DNA from: an uncultured Eubacteriales bacterium | GTDB taxonomy: Bacteria; Bacillota; Clostridia; Oscillospirales; CAG-272 | NCBI GenBank assembly: GCA_900552255.1 | Contig: URZF01000027.1 | Location: forward strand, 1 to 11,990 | Reading direction: 5' to 3' | Length of the DNA stretch: 11,990 nucleotides | Shown: positions 5,231-11,990 of the stretch, piece after piece | Numbering within the stretch: the stretch's first letter is position 1 | How the letters are laid out: every line of letters starts with the position of its first letter | Translations under genes and position numbers: made by a program | Notes under the pieces: model-generated | The model's database searches: none | Told to the model about the DNA's origin: nothing | The model's input: the letters and a program-made list of their open reading frames with translations, nothing else

Positions 5231-6370
5231 ATGAAATCACAGATCATAAATGAGATTCAAAAGATTCGTGGCGAGACGAAGCCGGATGTCGTGTCCACGG
5301 GACAGAGTCGGTATGAGGTTGCGGTGCGGGAGGAAGACGCGATGGCAACATACCTTTTCAGCGCGCCCGTCCGCAAGGAGCGCGGCGGGGAGCTTGTCGA
5401 GCTTCGGTGGAGAAAAAGAGGGAACGACAGAATCGTTTCGGGCAGCACGCCGGACTCGGTCGTTCGGGTGACGCCCCTCTCCGTCGTTTTGGAAAAACCG
5501 AGGCAGAAATTTTCCTTGTTTTTTGATTCGAACACGCCGTTTTCATGGGAGGAAAGGGACGGGACGCTGTATGCGCCTCATATGAAAATCAGACCGACCA
5601 CGAACGGCGTTATGGTCACGGCCGATATCGCGGCGGGAGAGCTCCCGACGATGCGGCTTGTCACGGAAACTTTCAGCGAGGAGGTCTGCCGGAACAGCCA
5701 GTATCTATCCTTCATGGAAAGACATTTCAAGCCTAAAATGACGGTAGCCTCGCTGTTTTTCAAAGACGGGGACGGCATTTGTCATCCCTTGAAGCTGCTG
5801 TCGGAAAAATTGGACGATTATACCTATCGCTTGACGTGGAGGCCGGAGGTCATCGAAAGCGGACAAATCGTTTTTGAATGCAACCTATATGAGGATAAGC
5901 TCTTTCAGGATACCACCGTCACGGATTATCTGACGCTGGAAAACAATGCGTTCGGGAGCATTGCCTTTCTCGGGCATACGCCCGAATACGGGGAACAGCG
6001 CCTGTATTCCAAATGGATGCTGAACTATATGAGCGGCCTCTTGTTTCGGGACATTCGGAGCGTCAGGCTGTTTATCCCGCGGATCTTCGGCGACACGGAG
6101 CTCGAAGCGTATCGGATGGAGCAGCGTTTTTGCAGCTTCGGCTCGACATGGGAAAATAAAATGCCTTACGGTACGGAAAGGATTCCTATGGAAAAAATGG
6201 GAGAGTATCTTGTTTTGGATCTATCGTCATATGTCGGCAGAAAGGGCTGGATGCGATATACCTACGGGATGCTTTTGAAGGCGGCGCCCGGCGCCGCGGG
6301 ATATGAGGCGGTCGCGACCGGGGACAGCTGCGCGTTTCCGGTCATTATGGAAATCAAATACGAAAGATAA
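5231..6370 (+). CDS. DNRLRE-like domain protein, partner gene of the Rhs protein
   Basis: Protein of 379 residues with no recognised enzyme motif. The C-terminal half (about 213-379) fits the DNRLRE beta-domain found in large YD-repeat surface proteins: a KLFQDTTV start (223-230), FGSIAFLG (241-248), a conserved STWENKMPYG (305-314) and an ending PVIMEIKY (370-377). The N-terminal half is beta-rich with charged turns and resembles the first domain of such proteins; I cannot name it. There is no signal peptide, membrane helix or sorting signal. AAGGAG lies 4 bases before the ATG. The Rhs gene follows 22 bp after its TAA, so the two are almost certainly co-transcribed. The Rhs protein has its own DNRLRE-like domain, which suggests this is a stand-alone structural or delivery companion. 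Confidence 0.75.
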   Translation: MKSQIINEIQKIRGETKPDVVSTGQSRYEVAVREEDAMATYLFSAPVRKERGGELVELRWRKRGNDRIVSGSTPDSVVRVTPLSVVLEKPRQKFSLFFDSNTPFSWEERDGTLYAPHMKIRPTTNGVMVTADIAAGELPTMRLVTETFSEEVCRNSQYLSFMERHFKPKMTVASLFFKDGDGICHPLKLLSEKLDDYTYRLTWRPEVIESGQIVFECNLYEDKLFQDTTVTDYLTLENNAFGSIAFLGHTPEYGEQRLYSKWMLNYMSGLLFRDIRSVRLFIPRIFGDTELEAYRMEQRFCSFGSTWENKMPYGTERIPMEKMGEYLVLDLSSYVGRKGWMRYTYGMLLKAAPGAAGYEAVATGDSCAFPVIMEIKYER

Positions 6371-6392
6371 GAAAAATCGGAAAGGAAGAAAT

Positions 6393-9300
6393 ATGGAAAA
6401 GAAAAGAGAAAAATGGACAAGAAGCGATATTGAATGCGAGCTTGAAGAGGAGCGCGGGGAAAACCGAAAGGTATATCAGCTGAAAAACGGACAGAAAATG
6501 ATGGCGATGAGCACGGAGCCGCTTCACAGCTGGAACGAAAGGAGCGGGCGCTACGAGGAGATCGGAAGCGGTCTTTCCGCCCGCAAAAGCGGGCTTTGCG
6601 GAAGCCGGGGCGGCTGTCGTATCACCCTGCCGGACGGAAAGGAAAATCCCGGCAGAGTGAAAATGAGCTGCGGCTCCCGCAGCATGGAATGGGAATATCT
6701 CGGCCTGGGGGCGGATGCGGATGAGACGCGCCCGGCAAAGCCGCTCCCGCAGCCGAGGGTCGATTATCTGAATCCGAATCCGGCTTATATGAAGAAAACC
6801 GCGTCGTCGAAATACGGCAAGCATGCGGTTGTGCAGTATGGCAGGGTCGAGGACGGCATCGATTTTGAGTATGAGGTCAAAAACAATGGCTTGAAGGAAA
6901 ATATTATCGTCCGTGCATGCAGGGACGATTACACGTTTTGTTACCGTATGAAGCTGAGGGGGCTGTCTCCCGTTCTTTCGGAGGACGGCCGTGCGGTGGA
7001 TTTCTATGCGGACGAGGCGGGCGAGCGCAGACGGATATTCCATATTCCTGCGCCGTTTATGACGGACGCCGCAGGGATATGCAGCGAGAGTGTCGAATAC
7101 AGGCTGCGCGAGCTGCCGGACGGCGGGTATGAATTGCAGCTTTCTGCGGATGCCGCGTGGATCAACGATCCCGCACGAACGCTGCCGGTGACGATCGACC
7201 CCTATGTGGAGGTGATCGGCCAGACGACCGCTCCGATTCGGTATCAGAATACGATGGGCGGCCTCGATGGGATCGCGACCGGCTTCAATGATACGACGGC
7301 TTGGGGCAGTCATCTGACTGCCGATATCTCCGCTCTTTCACCGTCGGTGCAGATCCTGAACGCCACGCTCGTTTTGGAGCAGCTTCATGCGAGCGGGAAC
7401 GGCGATTTCTATTGGCATTTGAAATCGTTCAAAAATGAGTTTGTGGAGGAGCCCGGAGAAAACGGACAGAGCTTTTTCCTGGATGTGACGGATACGGTCA
7501 TCGCAGCCGCCAGAAATTGCAGCCAAAGCTGCGGATTTACGCTGAGCCCCGCCGTATACAGAATTCCCGAGGACGCCGGCAGCGGCGGCTGCGGGAATGA
7601 GGACTGCGGCTGCACGAGAAGCGCGGCGGGAGGCAGCGCGGCTTGCGGCTCGGGGTGCTCAGGTTCCGGATGTGACGGGACTCATGATCCGAGCACTCAG
7701 AATCAAAGCGGCGGCATCACCTTTTCCGGAAGCTCGGCGGCGCTTTTCATTATCTATGTGACCCGCGAGCAGTATACGGATCATCAAAGCCTGATCCCCG
7801 TGTCGCTCAACAACGGTCCCGTCGACGGACAGGTCAATCTGTATACGGGCGAGCTCATGTACGCCAAAGAGGATATCCGCACGGGCGGCGCTGCGATTCC
7901 GTTTTCGATCTCCCATTATTTCGACATCAACAATAAAAACAAGACCGGCGTTTACGGCAGGGGCTGGAAACTCTCCCTCGAACAGCAGGTGGAATTTTTG
8001 TCCGGCTATACGGCAGACGCCTCTTACATCGACGAGCAGGGCAAAAAACACTATTTTGCCACGGAAAGCGGTGTGATGAAGGACACGAGCGGCTTGAATC
8101 TAACGCTTGTGAAAACCGCATCCGGTGCTGTGATTCGTGACAGAAGCGGCGGCAAGCTGACGTTTGAATCCGGAAAGCTTTCGAGAATCGAGGATGCAAA
8201 CGGCAATTATGTCTCTGTCACCCGCGACGAGCAGGGACGCATCTCGCAGGTAAAGGACAGCTTCGGCAGAACGGCCGCGCTGTATTATGTGAACGGCAGA
8301 CTGGATATGCTTTCGGACCCCACGGGACGGATTGTGACTTACAGCTATGACAGCGGCGGGCGTCTTATTGCGGTCGCATATCCGGACGGCTCGACGGTGG
8401 AATATACTTATGATTCCTCCGCGCGGCTTTCCTGCGTCAAGCAGCAAGATGGTACGAGGACTGTATACACATATACCTCCGGCGACAGAGTGGCGAGAAC
8501 GGAGAAATATCCGGCGGGTGCAAATCCGGAGACGGATACGCCGGAGGAATATATGGATATCGAATACCGAAGCAGCCGGTCGACGGCGGTGAGCGACAGA
8601 AGCGGCATCCGCAAGGTATATGTATTTGACGAGACCGGACGCGCGGAACTCGAATACGAGGACGTACCGACGGAAATCGACGGAGAGACGGTTGCAGACC
8701 GTTTTCAGGTGACTGGCACGGCGCTCTATCAGTATGCGGAGAAAAAGAAAACTTTCGGGACCTCGGTCCGGACGACGGACGAATCGAATAATATGATCGT
8801 CAACGGCTCATTTGAGGGGAACAGCGAAAATCCGTGGCAGTTTGTCGGAAAACGGATATCTTCCTGTGAATCCAGCCTGTATGACGGCGTGGTGTCCACG
8901 GACTCCGCCGATAAGACGCGGGCATACCGGATATCCGGCGTGGCTTATATCGATAAATATTTGAAGCAGACGATCCCTGCCTCCCGTATCAAGCTTGTGT
9001 GCGGCGATACGCTGATTTTTTCGGCATGGGCAAAGGCGACCTCGGCGACGACGAGCGAGAGCGGCAGCACGCGGTTTGAAATCCGCGCGGAGGTTCGGTA
9101 TTCGGACGGCAGCGTGGAGACGCAGCGGGGACGGTATGATTCCAGCTATACGGAATGGCAGTATGCGGCGGTGCCGCTGCGGATATCGCGGACAAAGACG
9201 CTGACGTCGGTCACGGTGTATTTGGATTATTCGCGGAACCAGCGGATATGTCTGTTCGACAATGTGCGGCTGGTGAATGCGCCGTCGCAGTCGGCAGTCT

Positions 9301-11990
9301 ACGAGGAAAACCTGAGTGGAAGCGCGGCGATTTTCGGTACGGCGCAGACGATAAAGGAGCGCGTGACGGTACATGACGGGCTGTATACGACGGTAGAGGA
9401 GAAGAACAGCGCATACGACGTCGTTCGCCGCACGGTGACGGATCTCGACGGCAATAGCTTTGTGAGCGTATTCGCGTATGACGGCGCGCATCATGTGATC
9501 CGCAGTCAGAACGAACGGAACATGATAACGGAATATGCGTACAACGATAAGGGCATGCAGACATCGGCGAAATCGTATCATTGGGATACGTTCAATCCGA
9601 ACGTTCAGACGGAAGAACTGATAGCGAACGAGTATTTCAAGAACGAGACGAGCTATGACAGCACAGGGGAGTTTGCGGTTGGGGTATCCGATGCGCGCTC
9701 GGCGGACATCAAGACAACGAACAGCTACAACACGGTTAAGGGACTGCTTGTGAATACGACGACGCCGAACGGGCAGACGACGAGCTATACATATGATACG
9801 GCGACGGACCTTGTGACAGGCGTGAGCGCGGTCGAGGGAGAGGCGACCTACTCGGTGGTATATGGATATCAGGACAGGAAGCTGTCGAGCATCACGCACG
9901 GGGGCTTCGCATACGGCTTCACCTATGACGGGATGGGACGAGCGAAGAAGGTGACGATCGCAGGCACGGACTACACGGAAAACGAGTATACGCTCGGAGA
10001 GACGACGACGGTGACGACGAGCTACGCGGGCGGCGAAAAGATGAAGGTGGAAACCGACCGGCACGAACAGCCGGTGAAGCGGACATACACGGATAAGAAC
10101 GGCGTGGAGACGGTGATTGCGGAGGGCGAATACGATTCGCTGGGGAAACCGGTAAAGGTACTTGACAAAATTACCCAAAAGGAATATACTTATACATATG
10201 ACGGATATGAAAACGTAACGTCGGAAAAAGTCAACGGCTTGGCGTACAAGGAATACGAATACGACGGGCAGAACCGGCTGGAGAAAACGACGTTCCATGT
10301 GGGGGATGAGACGCAGACCTATCGTCCGATCTATGATACGCGCAAGTCGGACGGAGCGGTATACGCGGATGGTGCGGTAGTCGGCGTGACGCTGGAGGGG
10401 GCATTCACCTCGAAAGCGGAGCAGGACGACTGGGGACGTGTGACGGAAAAGAAGCTGACGATGACCGGCGCGGCAACGCCTCTGCTGTCGGAGGAATATA
10501 GCTATCTGGACGTGGCGGTCGGGTTTGAGACAAGACTGACGACGATGGTGCAGCTTTTGACGCGCAGGGTGAATGGCGTCACAAAGGATACGCTGCGCTA
10601 CACCTATGACAACAACGGGAACATCACGGCGATCCGCAACGGCCCCGGGACGGAGTATTATGCGAAATACACGTATGACGGACTGAATCAGCTGACCCGC
10701 GAGGACAACGCGGTGCTGGGCAAGAGCTGGGTGTTCGCGTATGACACGGCGGGGAACATTTTAAGCAAGAAAGAGTATGCCTATACCACGGGTACGCTCG
10801 GGGCGGCCCTTGACACGAAAACATATACCTATGCTGCGACGGGCTGGAAAGACAAACTTGTGAGCTTCAATGGGGAGGCCATCGCCTATGATGCGCTGGG
10901 CAATCCGACGACATACCGCGGCCATGCGCTGACATGGGGGAAGATCAGGCAGCTGGAGAGCTACCGGGTCGACAGCGGTACGCTGCTGACGTTTGAGTAT
11001 GCAGGAAGTGGCCTCCGGACAAAAAAAGGTGCTATAATCTATCAAATTGATGGCAGCAGAATTCTGAGTGAAACAAGGACGGATGGTACAATTACATACT
11101 ATTACAGTATGGGGGGTGTCTGCGGGTTCAAATATAATAATGTGAGATATTATTACGAAAAGAATCTGCAAGGTGATATTACAGCTGTCTATGATGAAAA
11201 TGGTACTCTGAAAGCGGAGTATGTATATGACGCATGGGGTAATCATACAATTGTAACAGATGGCGATGGCATTGGTATACTTAATCCGTTTAGGTACAGG
11301 GGATATTATTACGATACCGAGACAGGGTTGTATTATCTCAACAGCCGTTATTATGACCCGCAGACGGGACGTTTTATCAATGCAGATAGATATGTTTCAG
11401 CGGGACAAAACATTTTTGGATATAACATGTTTGGCTATTGTGGAAATGATCCAGTTAATAGAATTGATCCGAATGGACACTTTTGGATTACTGCGTTGTT
11501 GATTACTGCTGTCGTGGCAGCTGCTACTGTGGGTTTGTCAGGTTGTTCTCCCAAAGAAGAACCAACATCTGATGTTGGCGCAGCACGAGAATATGAAGAA
11601 GTAAAAGGAAGTAAAAACCCTAATTCGCCGAATTGTTATGCTTTTGCAATAGGCTCATCTGTTAATGAACAACCGGGAGTTGCAAGTGGTAAATATCCAA
11701 AAGATTATAGTGATGTGAAAGATGTTGGTAAATCTGTTGAAGCTGATTTGAAGAAAAAGGGCTATTCAGTACGAACCATCTCTGGTCCTGATGCCAAAGT
11801 GTATGAAAATGAGTATAAAATAGCTTTGCGTGTTGGAACAAAACCATATGCCTATGATTGGTTTACCGGGAGACCTCTTTATGATTATCATTTTATGGTA
11901 CAAACCAGTACAGGACAGTGGGCAGAGAAGCATGGGACTTCTGGAAATTCTATTTTACATGATGTTGGAATGACGCCAGATAATATACCT
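6393..11990 (+). CDS. Rhs/YD-repeat polymorphic toxin protein, 3' end beyond window
   Basis: Open for 1866 codons to the window edge; the start ATG has AAAGGAAG before it. Domains in order: beta-rich N-terminal domain ending LPVTIDPY (264-271); DNRLRE-like domain (about 272-390); an 8-cysteine insert (Cys 376, 380, 400, 405, 407, 418, 422, 427); an Rhs shell start (about 470-560, NLYTGEL at 482, YGRGWKLSL); YD repeats (YSYDSGGRL at 650, YTYDNNGN, YAYD variants); a carbohydrate-binding-like insert (799-961, NGSFE to FDNVRLV) with no repeats inside; more repeats; the Rhs core (1632-1695, YYDPQTGRF, GNDPVNRIDPNG); and a variable tip from 1697. YD repeats form a shell around the toxic tip, and the core normally self-cleaves. 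No signal peptide is visible, so the export route is unclear. Codon use becomes AT-rich from about 11020. The tip's target and its immunity protein are unknown. Confidence 0.92.
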   Translation, partial: MEKKREKWTRSDIECELEEERGENRKVYQLKNGQKMMAMSTEPLHSWNERSGRYEEIGSGLSARKSGLCGSRGGCRITLPDGKENPGRVKMSCGSRSMEWEYLGLGADADETRPAKPLPQPRVDYLNPNPAYMKKTASSKYGKHAVVQYGRVEDGIDFEYEVKNNGLKENIIVRACRDDYTFCYRMKLRGLSPVLSEDGRAVDFYADEAGERRRIFHIPAPFMTDAAGICSESVEYRLRELPDGGYELQLSADAAWINDPARTLPVTIDPYVEVIGQTTAPIRYQNTMGGLDGIATGFNDTTAWGSHLTADISALSPSVQILNATLVLEQLHASGNGDFYWHLKSFKNEFVEEPGENGQSFFLDVTDTVIAAARNCSQSCGFTLSPAVYRIPEDAGSGGCGNEDCGCTRSAAGGSAACGSGCSGSGCDGTHDPSTQNQSGGITFSGSSAALFIIYVTREQYTDHQSLIPVSLNNGPVDGQVNLYTGELMYAKEDIRTGGAAIPFSISHYFDINNKNKTGVYGRGWKLSLEQQVEFLSGYTADASYIDEQGKKHYFATESGVMKDTSGLNLTLVKTASGAVIRDRSGGKLTFESGKLSRIEDANGNYVSVTRDEQGRISQVKDSFGRTAALYYVNGRLDMLSDPTGRIVTYSYDSGGRLIAVAYPDGSTVEYTYDSSARLSCVKQQDGTRTVYTYTSGDRVARTEKYPAGANPETDTPEEYMDIEYRSSRSTAVSDRSGIRKVYVFDETGRAELEYEDVPTEIDGETVADRFQVTGTALYQYAEKKKTFGTSVRTTDESNNMIVNGSFEGNSENPWQFVGKRISSCESSLYDGVVSTDSADKTRAYRISGVAYIDKYLKQTIPASRIKLVCGDTLIFSAWAKATSATTSESGSTRFEIRAEVRYSDGSVETQRGRYDSSYTEWQYAAVPLRISRTKTLTSVTVYLDYSRNQRICLFDNVRLVNAPSQSAVYEENLSGSAAIFGTAQTIKERVTVHDGLYTTVEEKNSAYDVVRRTVTDLDGNSFVSVFAYDGAHHVIRSQNERNMITEYAYNDKGMQTSAKSYHWDTFNPNVQTEELIANEYFKNETSYDSTGEFAVGVSDARSADIKTTNSYNTVKGLLVNTTTPNGQTTSYTYDTATDLVTGVSAVEGEATYSVVYGYQDRKLSSITHGGFAYGFTYDGMGRAKKVTIAGTDYTENEYTLGETTTVTTSYAGGEKMKVETDRHEQPVKRTYTDKNGVETVIAEGEYDSLGKPVKVLDKITQKEYTYTYDGYENVTSEKVNGLAYKEYEYDGQNRLEKTTFHVGDETQTYRPIYDTRKSDGAVYADGAVVGVTLEGAFTSKAEQDDWGRVTEKKLTMTGAATPLLSEEYSYLDVAVGFETRLTTMVQLLTRRVNGVTKDTLRYTYDNNGNITAIRNGPGTEYYAKYTYDGLNQLTREDNAVLGKSWVFAYDTAGNILSKKEYAYTTGTLGAALDTKTYTYAATGWKDKLVSFNGEAIAYDALGNPTTYRGHALTWGKIRQLESYRVDSGTLLTFEYAGSGLRTKKGAIIYQIDGSRILSETRTDGTITYYYSMGGVCGFKYNNVRYYYEKNLQGDITAVYDENGTLKAEYVYDAWGNHTIVTDGDGIGILNPFRYRGYYYDTETGLYYLNSRYYDPQTGRFINADRYVSAGQNIFGYNMFGYCGNDPVNRIDPNGHFWITALLITAVVAAATVGLSGCSPKEEPTSDVGAAREYEEVKGSKNPNSPNCYAFAIGSSVNEQPGVASGKYPKDYSDVKDVGKSVEADLKKKGYSVRTISGPDAKVYENEYKIALRVGTKPYAYDWFTGRPLYDYHFMVQTSTGQWAEKHGTSGNSILHDVGMTPDNIP
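10162..10190 (+). promoter_or_regulatory. Consensus promoter-like sequence inside the Rhs gene
   Basis: TTGACA (10162-10167), exactly 17 bases, then TATACT (10185-10190). This has the same hexamers and spacing as the promoters at 4-32 and 2475-2503. It lies in an AT-rich patch of an otherwise GC-rich region, within codons for LDKITQKEYTYTYD. A start near 10197 would give a transcript covering the last YD repeats, core, tip and whatever follows. Activity is not shown. Confidence 0.5.
11019..11038 (+). promoter_or_regulatory. Extended -10-like sequence at the composition breakpoint
   Basis: Seven As (11021-11027) precede TGCTATAAT (11030-11038), a perfect extended -10 with no -35 at the usual distance (GGCCTC). 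It sits where codon use changes from GC-rich to AT-rich. The first 17 bases, ACAAAAAAAGGTGCTAT, are identical to 4086-4102. This may be coincidence of an A-tract and codons for TKKGAI. Confidence 0.3.
11481..11990 (+). other. Rhs C-terminal tip: probable papain-like toxin domain (partial)
   Basis: The segment after the core motif IDPNGH. A hydrophobic, Ala/Val-rich stretch (FWITALLITAVVAAATVGL, 1697-1715) precedes a lipobox-like LSGC and a hydrophilic linker. The domain proper shows PNCYAFAIG, with Cys 1748, and DYHFMVQTSTGQWAEKHG, with His 1833 and His 1847. NCYxFA followed about 85 residues later by DYHF/W suggests a Cys-His enzyme of the papain-like fold: a protease, amidase, deamidase or transglutaminase. 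This is motif recognition, not a database match. The final residues lie beyond the window. Confidence 0.55.

Noticed and set aside
6354..7313. 319-residue minus-strand open frame
   Set aside because: It is antisense to the Rhs N-terminal domain, Arg/His/Ile-rich, and has no family pattern.
8808..10298. 496-residue minus-strand open frame
   Set aside because: It arises because the Rhs gene uses ACG, GCG and TAT codons so heavily that the opposite frame has no stops. Its translation is Arg/Ile/Val/His-rich without domains.
11526..11556. LSGC lipobox-like motif in the Rhs tip (Cys 1718)
   Set aside because: It follows a hydrophobic stretch, but at residue 1718 of a protein with no N-terminal signal. 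Lipid modification is not expected unless the tip is separately translated, for which no start with a ribosome site was seen.

Overview
The window looks like chromosome from a spore-forming member of the Clostridia (Firmicutes). The sequence reasons are the canonical spoIIAA-spoIIAB-sigF sporulation operon, strong AAGGAGG-type ribosome binding sites, consensus vegetative promoters (TTGACA-N17-TATACT) and U-rich intrinsic terminators. Coding sequence is moderately GC-rich (ACG, GCG and CGG codons favoured), except for the AT-rich last kilobase. No RNA genes, CRISPR arrays, insertion sequences or integrases were seen.

Layout. Bases 1-219 are a divergent regulatory region, with one promoter firing leftward out of the window and one firing rightward. 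The rightward promoter serves an MFS transporter (220-1419) that appears to start at a non-canonical ATT codon; a bidirectional terminator follows. On the minus strand lie, in transcription order, an HTH (XRE) regulator (4958-4464), a small protein sharing its C-terminal motif (4440-4189), a terminator, spoIIAA (4068-3730), spoIIAB (3727-3278), sigF (3249-2512) and a fructosamine-kinase family protein (2442-1549). The last has its own consensus promoter inside a large palindrome. SpoIIAA, SpoIIAB and SigF form the forespore partner-switching module: SpoIIAB holds or phosphorylates its partners, and dephosphorylated SpoIIAA frees SigF.

The right half is a plus-strand unit. After a 272-bp divergent regulatory region (4959-5230) come a DNRLRE-like beta-domain protein (5231-6370) and, 22 bp later, a very large Rhs/YD-repeat protein (6393 to beyond 11990; 1866 codons without a stop). 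The Rhs protein has an N-terminal beta domain, a DNRLRE-like domain, an 8-cysteine insert, an Rhs shell start domain, YD repeats interrupted by a carbohydrate-binding-like module, the Rhs core and a divergent C-terminal tip. The tip carries NCYAFA and DYHF motifs that suggest a papain-like cysteine-dependent enzyme. Codon use turns AT-rich at about 11020, roughly 460 bp before the core ends, so the exchanged segment is larger than the tip. A matching immunity gene would be expected just outside the window.

The observations I rate highest are: the palindrome that puts a promoter -10 and a ribosome binding site into opposite arms ahead of the kinase gene; the Rhs tip and composition breakpoint; a consensus promoter inside the Rhs coding sequence; and the ATT start of the transporter.
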